DNA of 64,000 nucleotides from Streptomyces sp. CGMCC 4.7035 (GTDB lineage: Bacteria; Actinomycetota; Actinomycetes; Streptomycetales; Streptomycetaceae), in NCBI RefSeq assembly GCF_031583065.1, contig NZ_CP134053.1, positions 3,968,001 to 4,032,000 on the forward strand, in the 5' to 3' direction. The position numbers were made by a program, and so were the translations under genes. The notes under the pieces were generated by a model. It had not been told where the DNA came from and ran no database searches. It saw nothing but the letters and a program-made list of their open reading frames with translations. Below, piece after piece: positions 17,568 through 27,859 of this stretch (the stretch's first letter is position 1; every line of letters begins with the position of its first letter).

Positions 17568-17612
17568 ATAGCGCCCCGGACTCGCCGCCACCCGACTCCG
17601 GCCGGGCCTTGT

Positions 17613-18386
17613 TCAGCCGAAGCGTTCGATGCGGATACGGTCGACCGGCTGCCCGGCCGCGACGAGCAGTCGTGAGGTGTGTTCCGCGAAGCCATTGGAG
17701 CCGCACACATAGGCCTCCCACCCACCGGGAGGCGCCTCGGCCAGGAGCGGTGCCACATGGGCCGCCGACACACGGCCCACGGGCACACCCTCCGGCGCGC
17801 TGCGCGTGAAGACTCGCGTGGTCTCCTCGCCGTACTCCTCCGCGTAGATCAGCTCCCGCGGTCCCCGGGCCGAGACCAGCAGCCGCAGCGGCACGTCCAG
17901 GCCACGCGCCCGGTGGTGACGCACCATCGACATCAGCGGGACGACCCCCGAGCCGGCGCCGATCAGCAGGGCGGGCCGGTCGCCGGGCCAGGCGAAGAAT
18001 CCGCTCAGCGGGCCCCGCACCTCGACCTCGTCCCCGGGCCTGGCCACGGTGTGGAACCAGCCGGAGACCTCACCGCCCTCGACGTGGTCCAGGGTCAGCT
18101 CGATGTGTCCGGCGTCGTCCGGCGGGGATGCGATCGAGTAGTGCCGTTGCGCCAGGTAACCGTCCTGCGCGATCAGCCGCAGCATCAGGTGCTGGCCGGG
18201 CAGATGGCCCGCCCAGCCGGGCACCGCGAAGCGGAACGTCGCCGCGTGCGGTGTCTCCCGGCGGATCTCGGTCAGCGTCGCGGTCTGCCACACGGCCGCC
18301 GCACGGTTGCTCACGGCGATCCGCCCAGGAACGGCGAAACGCGTGGGCGGAACGAAGGGTTCGGGTGTCACGGCCGTCTCAGTCAC
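17613..18386 (-). CDS. Ferredoxin-reductase-type FAD/NAD(P)H oxidoreductase
   Basis: 257 aa. An FAD-binding beta barrel (RHYSIASPPDD, where R-x-Y-S/T contacts flavin, near residue 85) is followed by a nucleotide-binding domain beginning LIGAGSGVVPLMSMVRH and ending with YVCGSNGFAEHTSRLL. No iron-sulfur cysteine cluster is visible at the C-terminus, so this is a plain reductase. Its start codon overlaps the preceding molybdo-oxidoreductase stop (8-bp overlap), so the two are translationally coupled. The pair probably makes an electron-transfer unit in which this protein oxidises NAD(P)H for the molybdenum enzyme. Confidence 0.88.
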   Translation of the reverse strand: MTETAVTPEPFVPPTRFAVPGRIAVSNRAAAVWQTATLTEIRRETPHAATFRFAVPGWAGHLPGQHLMLRLIAQDGYLAQRHYSIASPPDDAGHIELTLDHVEGGEVSGWFHTVARPGDEVEVRGPLSGFFAWPGDRPALLIGAGSGVVPLMSMVRHHRARGLDVPLRLLVSARGPRELIYAEEYGEETTRVFTRSAPEGVPVGRVSAAHVAPLLAEAPPGGWEAYVCGSNGFAEHTSRLLVAAGQPVDRIRIERFG

Positions 18387-18984
18387 CGGAGTACCGCTGC
18401 TCCTCCCACGGGTTGCCCCGCGCGTGGTAGCCGTTCTGCTCCCAGAACCCCGGCTCGTCGTGGTCGAGGATCCTCAGGCCCGCGATCCACTTGGCGCTCT
18501 TCCAGAAGTACAGATGCGGGACCAGCAGCCGCGCGGGCCCGCCGTGTTCGGCGGGCAGCGGCTTCCCGTCGTACTCGAACGCGATCCAGGCGCGGCCGCC
18601 GGCGAGGTCGGCGAGCGGGAGGTTCGTGGTGTACCCGGTGTGGGAGTAGGCGACGGCGTGGGTGGCCGTCGCCTCGGGCCGGACGAGGTCCAGGAACACG
18701 TCCAGGGACACGCCCCCGAACCGCACCCCGAACTTCGACCAACTGGTCACGCAGTGGATGTCACCCTCGTACGCCGACGCCGGCAGCGCGTGCGCGTCCT
18801 CCCAGCTCCAGGTGCGCGGCTCGGCCACCAGTCCGTCGATCCGGAAGGACCAGTCCGGGGCCGCCAGATCCGGTGTGACCTCGGCGGACAGGACGGGCCA
18901 GTCGTCACCCGCGTCGTACTGGCCGGGCGGCAGCCCGGGGTCGGGGACGCGCGGGCGCCCGGTGAAGCCTCGGGTGACGTTCAT
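18379..18984 (-). CDS. Sulfite-oxidase-like molybdopterin oxidoreductase
   Basis: 201 aa from ATG 18984, the short cytoplasmic version of the sulfite oxidase/MsrP molybdopterin domain. The cofactor cysteine lies in DIHCVTSWSKFGVRFGGV (near residue 87), and YSHTGYTTNLPLADL and HGGPARLLVPHLYFWKSAKW are conserved parts of the fold. No Tat signal is present, unlike MsrP. It is coupled to the reductase that follows. The upstream region (19041-19075) holds three CGTACGCATT repeats that may be operator sites. The natural substrate is not known for this subfamily. Confidence 0.88.
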   Translation of the reverse strand: MNVTRGFTGRPRVPDPGLPPGQYDAGDDWPVLSAEVTPDLAAPDWSFRIDGLVAEPRTWSWEDAHALPASAYEGDIHCVTSWSKFGVRFGGVSLDVFLDLVRPEATATHAVAYSHTGYTTNLPLADLAGGRAWIAFEYDGKPLPAEHGGPARLLVPHLYFWKSAKWIAGLRILDHDEPGFWEQNGYHARGNPWEEQRYSGD

Positions 18985-19040
18985 GACGGGTGGTGCCTCC
19001 AGGCCGTCCGGACCGGACCGCCGGTCGAGCGTGATCAATG

Positions 19041-19075
19041 CGTACGCATTCAACCGTACGCATTACACCGTACGC
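19041..19075. promoter_or_regulatory. Three CGTACGCATT direct repeats, 14-bp period
   Basis: CGTACGCATT occurs at 19041-19050 and 19055-19064 and CGTACGC at 19069-19075, each with the self-complementary core CGTACG. They lie 57-91 bp upstream of the molybdo-oxidoreductase start and about 170 bp upstream of the divergent quinone reductase, as expected for an iterated operator. Confidence 0.6.
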
Positions 19076-19245
19076 GCCCGCCGGCCGTGCCTCCCGCCCC
19101 CGCCGGGCCTCGATCATTGCGGATGTATGAACTCTCCCGCGGCCTGGGAATAGCCGCCCCGCGATCTTCCTTGCGGAGTAGTGGCCGGTACCGGCGGCGT
19201 GAGCGGCGGGTGGTCCGGCGACAGCGAAGGAGAGTGAGGCAGGAC

Positions 19246-20172
19246 ATGCCCAAGGCGTACGCATACACGAGGTACGGCGGCCCGGAGACCGAGGCCCTCG
19301 TCGACGTGGACCGGCCGAGCCCCGGCCCGGGCCAGGTCCTCGTCGCGGTTCGCGCGGCGGGCGTGAACCCGATCGACTGGAAGCTGCGCACGGGCTTCCG
19401 CCGTCCCGGCGAGACCGGCTCGCCCGCGTTTCCCGTGGTGTTCGGCAGCGAGGCCGCCGGTGTCGTCGAGGAAATCGGCGAGGGTGTGACCGGCTTCGCC
19501 GTCGGGGACGCGGTCTTCGGCAACACGGTGACCGGCGGCTACGCCGAGTACGCGCTGCTGCCCGCGGCGGTGACCGCGCATGTGCCCGACGGGCTCTCCT
19601 TCGCTCACACCGCGGTCCTGCCGGTCGCGGCGGCCACCGCGTACGACGGGATCCGCCAGCTCGGCCTGCCCGCCGGTGCGACCCTGCTGGTCACCGGCGC
19701 GGGCGGCGGGGTCGGTGTGGCGGCCGTGCAGATCGGGCGCGCCTTCGGTCTGCGTGTCGTCGGTGCGGCCAGCGACGGCAAGAAGGACTTTGTCGAGCAC
19801 CTCGGAGCCGTGCACGTCCCCTCGGGCCCGGATCTGGCCGCGCGGGTGCGGGCGGCGGCCCCGGACGGCGTCGACGGCGTCTACGACCTCGTCGGCGGCG
19901 ACGTACTGGAAGAGGCGGCGACCCTGCTGACCGACCGGTCCAAGCTGATCACCGCGGGGGCGTCCCCCCAGGACGTCGAGCGGCTCGGTGGCGCGCGCGT
20001 GGTCCGGGCCCGGACCACCGCGGTGCTCGACGAGGTCGCGCGCCTGGTAGAGCGTGGCGACCTCGACCCCCACATCACTCAGCGGTTCCCCCTCGAACGG
20101 GCGGGAGAGGCCCTCCGCGCGGTCGAGGACGGCCACGCCCGTGGCAAGGTCGTGATCGAGGTCGGCGTATGA
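19246..20172 (+). CDS. NADP-dependent quinone-oxidoreductase-like protein (zinc-free MDR family)
   Basis: 308 aa from ATG 19246. Start MPKAYAYTRYGGPE and AAGVNPIDWKLRTG are typical of quinone oxidoreductases/enoyl reductases of the medium-chain dehydrogenase superfamily. The nucleotide-binding turn VTGAGGGVGVAAVQIGRAFG occurs near residue 150, and no zinc-binding Cys/His set is present. The end reads ITQRFPLERAGEALRAVEDGHARGKVVIEV, the usual C-terminus. The last four bases (ATGA) overlap the next gene's start, so the acetyltransferase is translated with it. Confidence 0.9.
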   Translation: MPKAYAYTRYGGPETEALVDVDRPSPGPGQVLVAVRAAGVNPIDWKLRTGFRRPGETGSPAFPVVFGSEAAGVVEEIGEGVTGFAVGDAVFGNTVTGGYAEYALLPAAVTAHVPDGLSFAHTAVLPVAAATAYDGIRQLGLPAGATLLVTGAGGGVGVAAVQIGRAFGLRVVGAASDGKKDFVEHLGAVHVPSGPDLAARVRAAAPDGVDGVYDLVGGDVLEEAATLLTDRSKLITAGASPQDVERLGGARVVRARTTAVLDEVARLVERGDLDPHITQRFPLERAGEALRAVEDGHARGKVVIEVGV

Positions 20173-20885
20173 GCACCGAACGGCACGTCCTCGACAACCC
20201 CGCGCTCGCCTCGCTGACCGGCCCGCACGCCCACTTCGCCGAGCGCCGGGGCCGTGTCCTGCGCTACCCCCTCGACGTGTCGCCGTGGGTGGGTCTGCCC
20301 GACGAGCCCGACGCCGACGACTGGGCCGACCTCGCGGCACTCGCCGGCCCGGGCGCCGAGGCTCCGCTGCCCGGTTTCCGAGGCCGGGTTCCTGACGGCT
20401 GGGAGATCACCTTCGCCCTCGACGGCGTGCAGCTCGTCGACGACGGGCTCGCCGCCGCGCCCGACCGGGAGGCCGTGCGGCTCGGTCCCGACGACGTACC
20501 CGAGATGCTGGACCTGGTCGAGCGCACCCGGCCCGGCCCGTTCCTGCCGCGCACCATCGAGCTGGGCACCTACCTGGGCATCCGCCGGGGTGGCGCCCTG
20601 GTCGCCATGGCGGGCGAGCGGCTGCACCCACCGGGCTGGACCGAGATCAGCGCGGTGTGCACCGACCCGGACTTCCGTGGTCAGGGTCTGGCCGGCCGGC
20701 TGGTCCTGGCGGTCGCGCACGGCATCCGCGAGCGCGGAGAGACGCCGTTCCTGCACACCAGCGCGGGCAATACCAACGCCATCCGGCTCTACGAATCCCT
20801 CGGCTTCCGGCTGCGCCGCACCACGAAGTTCCTCTCGGCGCGGGTTCCGGAGCACTCGGCGGACCAGCAGGCCGTCGGGATCTGA
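20169..20885 (+). CDS. GNAT-family acetyltransferase (FR47-like)
   Basis: 238 aa. The C-terminal GNAT domain has the acetyl-CoA loop in VCTDPDFRGQGLAGRLV (near residue 165) and the final strand-helix NTNAIRLYESLGFRLRRTTKFL. The N-terminal 100 residues look like a degenerate second domain, as in FR47-type proteins. ATG 20169 sits in an ATGA overlap with the quinone reductase, so they form an operon. The acyl acceptor cannot be deduced. Confidence 0.85.
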   Translation: MSTERHVLDNPALASLTGPHAHFAERRGRVLRYPLDVSPWVGLPDEPDADDWADLAALAGPGAEAPLPGFRGRVPDGWEITFALDGVQLVDDGLAAAPDREAVRLGPDDVPEMLDLVERTRPGPFLPRTIELGTYLGIRRGGALVAMAGERLHPPGWTEISAVCTDPDFRGQGLAGRLVLAVAHGIRERGETPFLHTSAGNTNAIRLYESLGFRLRRTTKFLSARVPEHSADQQAVGI

Positions 20886-20932
20886 CGACGAGAAAGAATC
20901 CCCTCGGGCAGCTGCCGGGCGCCGACCGACCG

Positions 20933-21427
20933 TCAGCGGGCGGCTGTGCCGTGGGGTTCGACCGGTGTGACGGCCGCCGCCGCGTTGTACCGCAGCAGAT
21001 AGCCCGCGAAGCGGTCCAGGTCCTCCCGTGACCAGCCCGCGAGCCGCTCCCGGAACGCCTCCCGGCGGCTCTCGGTGACCTGGGCGAGGATCCGGGTCCC
21101 CGCCTCGGTCAGATGCAGCACCTGCACCCGGTGGTCGTCCGGATCGAGCCGCCGCTCGATCAGCCCGGCCCGCTCCAGCGCGGCCACCTGCCGGCTGACC
21201 GTGGACTTGTCCAGCGCGTAGTGCGCGGCCAGGTCGGTGGCCCGGCAGCCGCCGCTCTCCTCCAGGTGCCCGAGCAACGTGTACGCCACCAGGGACAGCT
21301 CGGGGTGCATGCGCCCCGCCGAGGCGCGGGCGCGCCGGGCGAAGACCGTCATCTCGCGCTGGATGGTCTCGACAGCGCCGTCGCCTTCTGTGACGGCGGT
21401 CCCGTCCGAACCCTCGACTGCCTTCAC
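20933..21427 (-). CDS. MarR-family transcriptional regulator
   Basis: The winged-helix domain is clear: GGCRATDLAAHYALDKSTVSRQVAALERAGLIERRLDPDDHRVQVLHLTEAGTRIL, with the D-x-x-D-x-R wing. GTG 21427 is chosen because GGAGG lies five bases upstream; an upstream in-frame GTG at 21454 would overlap the operator-like sequence GTTGCACTGTACAAC. Length is 164 aa. The gene is convergent with the reductase/acetyltransferase operon (47-bp gap). Its target may be only itself, as no divergent gene starts within 250 bp. Confidence 0.85.
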   Translation of the reverse strand: MKAVEGSDGTAVTEGDGAVETIQREMTVFARRARASAGRMHPELSLVAYTLLGHLEESGGCRATDLAAHYALDKSTVSRQVAALERAGLIERRLDPDDHRVQVLHLTEAGTRILAQVTESRREAFRERLAGWSREDLDRFAGYLLRYNAAAAVTPVEPHGTAAR

Positions 21428-21447
21428 GGGACCTCCTCGCACCTCTG

Positions 21448-21462
21448 GTTGCACTGTACAAC
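21448..21462. promoter_or_regulatory. Probable MarR autoregulatory operator
   Basis: GTTGCACTGTACAAC is an imperfect inverted repeat (TTG.AC.GT.CAA) 21-35 bp upstream of GTG 21427, the usual place for MarR autoregulation. Confidence 0.45.
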
Positions 21463-21699
21463 TTGGCGAAAGGGGTGCGAGGTGCGTGCGCCGACCGGGC
21501 GGGCAGGGGCGTCGGCGTCCGGACCCCTGCTAATGTGACCGTCCTGGCCGTGGATCGTCCCGGCCGGTTCGTGGCCGAGGAGGTGAGACCCATTACCGCT
21601 GTGTCGGCTCGGGTGCTCTCACCTCAGGACAGCGCGGCTCACCGCCCGTAGGTGACCGTGAGGGCGCCCTTCGGTCCACCGAAAGGCTTTCTCGGCTCC

Positions 21700-22530
21700 A
21701 TGCCACCATTTTCGCGCACCCATATTGTCTCCGCGCTTCGTACCGCCGGCTGTGTCTTCGCCGAGGACGAGGCCGAGTTGATTCTCTCCACCGCCCGCAC
21801 GCCGGACGAGGCCGTCGCCATGGTCGACCGGCGCGCCGCCGGGCTCCCCCTCGAACACGTCCTGGGCTGGGCCGAGTTCCGCGGGCTGCGCATCGCCGTG
21901 GAACCGGGCGTCTTCGTGCCCCGCCGCCGCACCGAGTTCCTGGTCGAACAGGCCCTCGCCCTCAGCCGCGACGCCTCCCTCGTCGTGGACCTGTGCTGCG
22001 GCTCGGGCGCCGTCGGCGCCGCCCTCGCCGCGGCGCTCGACGGGCCCGAACTGCACGCCGCCGACATCGACCCCGCCGCCGTACGCTGCGCCCGCGGAAA
22101 CGTCGCGGCGTACGGCGGGCACGTCCACGAGGGCGACCTGTTCGCCGCCCTCCCGGACGACCTGCGCGGCCGCGTCGACATCCTGGCCGCCAACGTGCCC
22201 TACGTCCCCACGGACGAGGTCGCGTTGCTGCCGTCCGAGGCCCGTGATCACGAGCCCCTGGCCGCCCTGGACGGCGGCTCGGACGGCCTGGACGTCCTGC
22301 GCCGGGTCACCGCCGAGGCGACCCGGTGGCTGGCGCCCGGCGGCTGCCTGCTCGTCGAGACGAGCGAACGCCAAGTCCCCTCCGCTGTCGAGGCGTTCAC
22401 TCACGGCGGCCTCAAGGTGCGGCTCGCCGTTTCGAAGGAGCTGTATGCCAACGTGTTGATCGGCACCCGGCGTCACAGGACACGCGTCACGAATGCAGAG
22501 AGCGTAGGAAGTCCCCGACGATCGCGTTGA
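21700..22530 (+). CDS. Putative protein N5-glutamine methyltransferase (PrmC/HemK-like)
   Basis: 276 aa from ATG 21700. A small N-terminal helical domain (EHVLGWAEFRGLRIAVEPGVFVPRRRTEFL) leads to the SAM fold VVDLCCGSGAVGAAL, and the catalytic substrate loop reads ANVPYVP in place of N-P-P-Y. This matches the actinobacterial 'putative protein-(glutamine-N5) methyltransferase' family that accompanies, and differs from, true PrmC. The N-to-V change at the second position of NPPY is seen in that family. The last 44 bp overlap the convergent hydrolase gene, making a basic tail (RRHRTRVTNAES) likely dispensable. Confidence 0.82.
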   Translation: MPPFSRTHIVSALRTAGCVFAEDEAELILSTARTPDEAVAMVDRRAAGLPLEHVLGWAEFRGLRIAVEPGVFVPRRRTEFLVEQALALSRDASLVVDLCCGSGAVGAALAAALDGPELHAADIDPAAVRCARGNVAAYGGHVHEGDLFAALPDDLRGRVDILAANVPYVPTDEVALLPSEARDHEPLAALDGGSDGLDVLRRVTAEATRWLAPGGCLLVETSERQVPSAVEAFTHGGLKVRLAVSKELYANVLIGTRRHRTRVTNAESVGSPRRSR

Positions 22531-23308
22531 AGGCGTCGGGCCGCTCCATGTTGGGGTAGTGCGCGGTGCCTTCGACGACCGTGGTCCGGCCGTTCCCGAC
22601 GGTGCGCACGAGGCGTTCCGCCATGCCGATGTGGTCGACCGAGTCGATGCCGCCGTTGACGGCCAGCACGGGTACCTCGATCTTCGCCGCCCGGGCCCAG
22701 GTGTCGGTGACGGGGACGGACCAGTCCGGTTCGTCGCGGGTGTGCTTGCCGATCGTCCCCCGGGCCATCTCCCGTACGCGGCGTTCGACTTCGGGGTCGA
22801 CGTCCTCGGCGGTGCGCTCGGGGCCGTAGGTGAACTGCGAGAACGCGTCGAGGAACGCGTCGATGTCGCCGGCCCCGAGCGCATGCCAGTACGAGGAGCT
22901 CACGGCCGTGGTCCAGGGGTCCCGGAAATCGGGCTCGCTGGTCCCGACGCCGCTGACGACCAGGGCGCGGACGAGGTCCGGGTGTTCCAGCGCCGTGTCG
23001 ACGGCGATGGCCCCGCCCATCGAGAGGCCGACCAGGACGGCGGGGCCGAGGCGGAGGTGGCGCAGGATCGCGGCGAGGTCATCGGTGTGGCGGAACGGCC
23101 GGGTCGCGTTGGACGAGGCCCCGTGGCCGCGCGCGTCCAGGGCGATCACCCGGTGGGTCCGCGCGAACACCGGTGTCTGGTCGTCCCACATGTGGTGGTC
23201 GAGGAAACCGCCGTGCAGCAGCACCAGCGGCGGTCCTGCTCCCTCGTCGCGATAGGCCAGGCGGCGGTCTTCGGTGGCGAACGTCTGCGTCTCCGAGGTG
23301 TGTGTCAT
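22487..23308 (-). CDS. Alpha/beta-fold hydrolase
   Basis: 273 aa from ATG 23308. LLHGGFLDHHMWDDQ gives the oxyanion region, GLSMGGA the nucleophile elbow (about residue 95), and EGTAHYPNMERPDAFN the catalytic His. RVIALDARGHGAS is typical of the 3-oxoadipate-enol-lactonase-like branch. It is divergent from a MarR regulator, and the two start regions share a pair of TGACA-N7-TGTCA palindromes, one of which touches the hydrolase start codon. So it is probably repressed by that regulator and induced by its ligand. Confidence 0.87.
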   Translation of the reverse strand: MTHTSETQTFATEDRRLAYRDEGAGPPLVLLHGGFLDHHMWDDQTPVFARTHRVIALDARGHGASSNATRPFRHTDDLAAILRHLRLGPAVLVGLSMGGAIAVDTALEHPDLVRALVVSGVGTSEPDFRDPWTTAVSSSYWHALGAGDIDAFLDAFSQFTYGPERTAEDVDPEVERRVREMARGTIGKHTRDEPDWSVPVTDTWARAAKIEVPVLAVNGGIDSVDHIGMAERLVRTVGNGRTTVVEGTAHYPNMERPDAFNAIVGDFLRSLHS

Positions 23309-23355
23309 GACAACCAAGGTGTCAACTTCTCCCGAAGTTGACAACCTGGGTGTCA
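23308..23355. promoter_or_regulatory. Double MarR operator with a central inverted repeat
   Basis: TGACAACCAAGGTGTCA (23308-23324) and TGACAACCTGGGTGTCA (23339-23355) are two nearly identical 17-bp operators 31 bp apart. Between and overlapping them, CAACTTC-TCCC-GAAGTTG (23323-23340) is a perfect inverted repeat. The arrangement spans the whole gap between divergent hydrolase and marR starts. Confidence 0.7.
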
Positions 23356-23366
23356 TAATCGTGGGC

Positions 23367-23840
23367 GTGACCGACAAGAACGCGCCACTCGCCCCCGATG
23401 AACTCGCCCCCCGCCTCATGGACGTCTTCGCCCTGGTCGGTCCGCTGTACCGGCGGGTGCAGCGCAAGGTGGAACAGGCCGAATCGATCGAGGGAGTCTC
23501 CGTCGGCGTACGGGCCGTCCTCGACCTGCTGCGGGGGAACGGACCCATGACCGTCCCGCAGATGGGCCGCGCGCAGGCGCTGAGCAGGCAGTTCGTGCAG
23601 CGGATGGTCAACGACGCGGCGGCGCGCGGGCTGGTCGAGTCCATCCCCAACCCGGCCCACAAGCGGTCCTCGCTGATTCGGCTGACGGACGACGGCCGGG
23701 CGGCCATCGACGCCGTCACCGCCCGTGAGCACGCCCTGTTGCGTCAGGTGCGTGGTGAGCTGACCGAGGCCGACGTGCAGACCTGTCTGCGGGTGCTGGG
23801 CCGGATGCTCGAACTCTTCGACGACGTGGAGGTGGACTGA
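23367..23840 (+). CDS. MarR-family transcriptional regulator
   Basis: 157 aa from GTG 23367; GTG 23361 is an alternative two codons earlier. The fold is visible as GPMTVPQMGRAQALSRQFVQRMVNDAAARGLVESIPNPAHKRSSLIRLTDDGR, which is a MarR recognition helix and wing. No ribosome site is evident, so the message may be leaderless, with the second operator ending 12 bp before the start. Divergent from the hydrolase it probably controls. The next gene, 118 bp downstream, is fadH, which has a different palindrome of its own. Confidence 0.87.
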   Translation: MTDKNAPLAPDELAPRLMDVFALVGPLYRRVQRKVEQAESIEGVSVGVRAVLDLLRGNGPMTVPQMGRAQALSRQFVQRMVNDAAARGLVESIPNPAHKRSSLIRLTDDGRAAIDAVTAREHALLRQVRGELTEADVQTCLRVLGRMLELFDDVEVD

Positions 23841-23883
23841 GGGCCGCGGTGGACTGGGGTCGCGGTGAGCTGAGGGTCGCTGT

Positions 23884-25973
<2,090 letters not shown>

Positions 25974-26004
25974 GCGCCGTGCGTCGCCTCCCTAGGATGG
26001 GCCC

Positions 26005-26550
26005 ATGTCACTCCCGCACGCGATCCTGACCGCCCTGCTGGAGAAGCCGTCGTCGGGGCTCGAACTGACCCGTCGGTTCGACCGGTCGATCGGCTACTTC
26101 TGGTCGGCGACCCACCAGCAGATCTATCGCGAGCTGGGACGGCTCGAAAGTGACGGGCTGATCCGGGCCCTCCCCAGCGAGCAGCCGGCCCGCGGGCAGA
26201 AGAAGTCGTACGAGGTCCTGCCCGCGGGCCGCGCCGAACTCGCCCGCTGGACGGCCGCGCGACAGGACCCCAAGCCCGCACGCGACGCGCTGCTGCTGCG
26301 GCTGCGCGCCGCGGCCGTCGTCGGCACCGACGGCATCGAGGCGGACCTGCGCCGCCATCTCGACCTGCATCAGCGGCAGTTGGCCGAGTACCGGGAGATC
26401 GAGGAACGCGACTTCGGGCCCGACAGGGACTCGGCGCAGGACCGCCTCCGGCATCTCGTGCTGCGCGCCGGCATCGACCTGGAGACCTTCTGGACCCAGT
26501 GGCTGACCCATGCCCTGGACGAGTTCGGGGAGCTGCCCGGGCACGAATAG
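26005..26550 (+). CDS. PadR-family transcriptional regulator
   Basis: 181 aa. The winged helix MSLPHAILTALLEKPSSGLELTRRFDRSIGYFWSATHQQIYRELGRLESDGLI at the N-terminus is diagnostic of PadR, and the C-terminal helical dimerisation region (HLDLHQRQLAEYREIEERDF) is of the PadR_4/Vir type. It follows fadH by 31 bp on the same strand, which makes it a good candidate for the regulator that binds the 24-bp palindrome before fadH. It converges on the FN3 lipoprotein gene with a 15-bp gap. Confidence 0.9.
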   Translation: MSLPHAILTALLEKPSSGLELTRRFDRSIGYFWSATHQQIYRELGRLESDGLIRALPSEQPARGQKKSYEVLPAGRAELARWTAARQDPKPARDALLLRLRAAAVVGTDGIEADLRRHLDLHQRQLAEYREIEERDFGPDRDSAQDRLRHLVLRAGIDLETFWTQWLTHALDEFGELPGHE

Positions 26551-26565
26551 CCGTCCTGGCCGGCG

Positions 26566-27582
26566 TCAACGGCCCGTCGTCACCGCCCGCTCCGCCGAGA
26601 AACCGCCCCACGTGCCGTCCGGCAGCTTCGCCCGGATCCGCACCCGGTAGGTGACTTCGGCCTCCCGGCCCACGTAGAAGCTGTAGGTGGCCGTGGAACG
26701 CGGCACGGTGCCGCCCCAGACGAGCGAGGTGGCCGGTTGTCCGTCCAGATGGATCTGATACTCGGTGATGACACCGTCGGCGTCCGGCGGCACCCACGTC
26801 AGATCGAGGTAGTACGCCCCGTCGGCCCGGTGCGTCGTGGCACGGAAGCGGGACGGTTCGGTGCCCTTCCCGGCGTCGGAGCCGGGCGCGGTGGTCAGCC
26901 GCAGTTCGTCGCTCGCCGGTGAGAGGTTGTCCGCCGCGTCCCGGGCCCGGACGGTGAATGAGTAGAGGGTCCCCGGCCGCAGTCCGGTGACCACGGTGGC
27001 CGTCTGACCGCCGCCCACACTGTGGATCTTCGAACCGCCCTGGTAGATGTCGTACGACGCCACGCCCCGGTCGTCGCTCGACCGTCCCCAGGCCAGCTGG
27101 ACCGCCCGGCTCCCCACGGCCTTGCCACGCGGCCGCCCCGGGCGGGACGGCGCTCGTTCGTCGGTGGCGACGGCCGCGGGCGTCGTGGCGCGAACCTCCC
27201 GACTCGCCGGACCGAGGGCGCCGTCGGCGCTCCGGGCCCGGACCGTGAAGACGTATGTCGTCGAGGGTGTCAGCCGGGTGACGTCCACCATGTGCTCGGC
27301 ACCGGGCACCTCCCTCACCTTCCTGGTGCCGCGACAGACCTCGTACCCGGTGATCGCCGGACCGCCGGACAAGCGGTTCCACATCACGTGCACGCTCGTC
27401 GCGCTGCCCGCGACGGCGGTCACCCCCATCGGGGCCGAGGGCAGCCGCTCGCCCCCGCCGTCACCCCCGTCACCCCAGGCGCAGGACGCGAGGAGCAGGA
27501 CCGAACCGCAGATCACCGGCGCCAGAACGCCTCGCACAGGCCTGCCCCCTCCATGGGAGATTGGTCTGTACCTGTATGCCAT
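26566..27582 (-). CDS. Lipoprotein with three fibronectin type III domains
   Basis: 338 aa from ATG 27582. A signal peptide ending in the lipobox LLASC (Cys near residue 35) predicts a membrane-anchored lipoprotein. Three FN3 modules follow: residues about 48-130 (PMGVTAVAGSATSVHVMWNR, TPSTTYVFTVRA), 140-230 (KAVGSRAVQLAWGRS, RPGTLYSFTVRARD) and 240-335 (RFRATTHRADGAYYLDLTWVPP, YRVRIRAKL). No catalytic domain accompanies them, so it is a surface binding or adhesion module. The 278 bp upstream to 27860 hold no gene. It may cooperate with the secreted chitosanase next door; that is inference. Confidence 0.82.
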   Translation of the reverse strand: MAYRYRPISHGGGRPVRGVLAPVICGSVLLLASCAWGDGGDGGGERLPSAPMGVTAVAGSATSVHVMWNRLSGGPAITGYEVCRGTRKVREVPGAEHMVDVTRLTPSTTYVFTVRARSADGALGPASREVRATTPAAVATDERAPSRPGRPRGKAVGSRAVQLAWGRSSDDRGVASYDIYQGGSKIHSVGGGQTATVVTGLRPGTLYSFTVRARDAADNLSPASDELRLTTAPGSDAGKGTEPSRFRATTHRADGAYYLDLTWVPPDADGVITEYQIHLDGQPATSLVWGGTVPRSTATYSFYVGREAEVTYRVRIRAKLPDGTWGGFSAERAVTTGR

Positions 27583-27859
27583 GACTGACGCGCGCACATC
27601 AAGAGGTGAGGGTGGTGCTCACCGGGGCGCACCGGCCTACGTATGCTGACCTTGACGCGGTGCGAACTCACTTGCCCTTCAGGGCAGTTCGTGCCGACGG
27701 CGCGGTCCGCTGTCGTCGCCGATCCCGCGCCGACGAGCGCGGTCGAGGGCCGGGGCCCGATGCGGCCCCGGCCCTCCACCGCCCTACGGCCCTGTGCCCC
27801 GTCCGGCCCTCTTTCATTGGACGTGCGCCGGGTAATGGCACCACGGTGGTGAGTGATCA

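Larger units (their letters stand above)
16334..17612. other. 1.28-kb gene-less region with short tandem repeats
   Basis: Several long open frames exist on both strands, but they look like products of high GC: none has a recognisable domain, credible start context or consistent composition. The region contains three short tandem-repeat arrays (listed separately) and looser echoes of the same words, for example GGAACGGTCCTGT at about 16877 and 17102 followed by related CGG-rich text. It may be a degenerate repeat-rich spacer or contain an unrecognised RNA. Confidence 0.5.
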
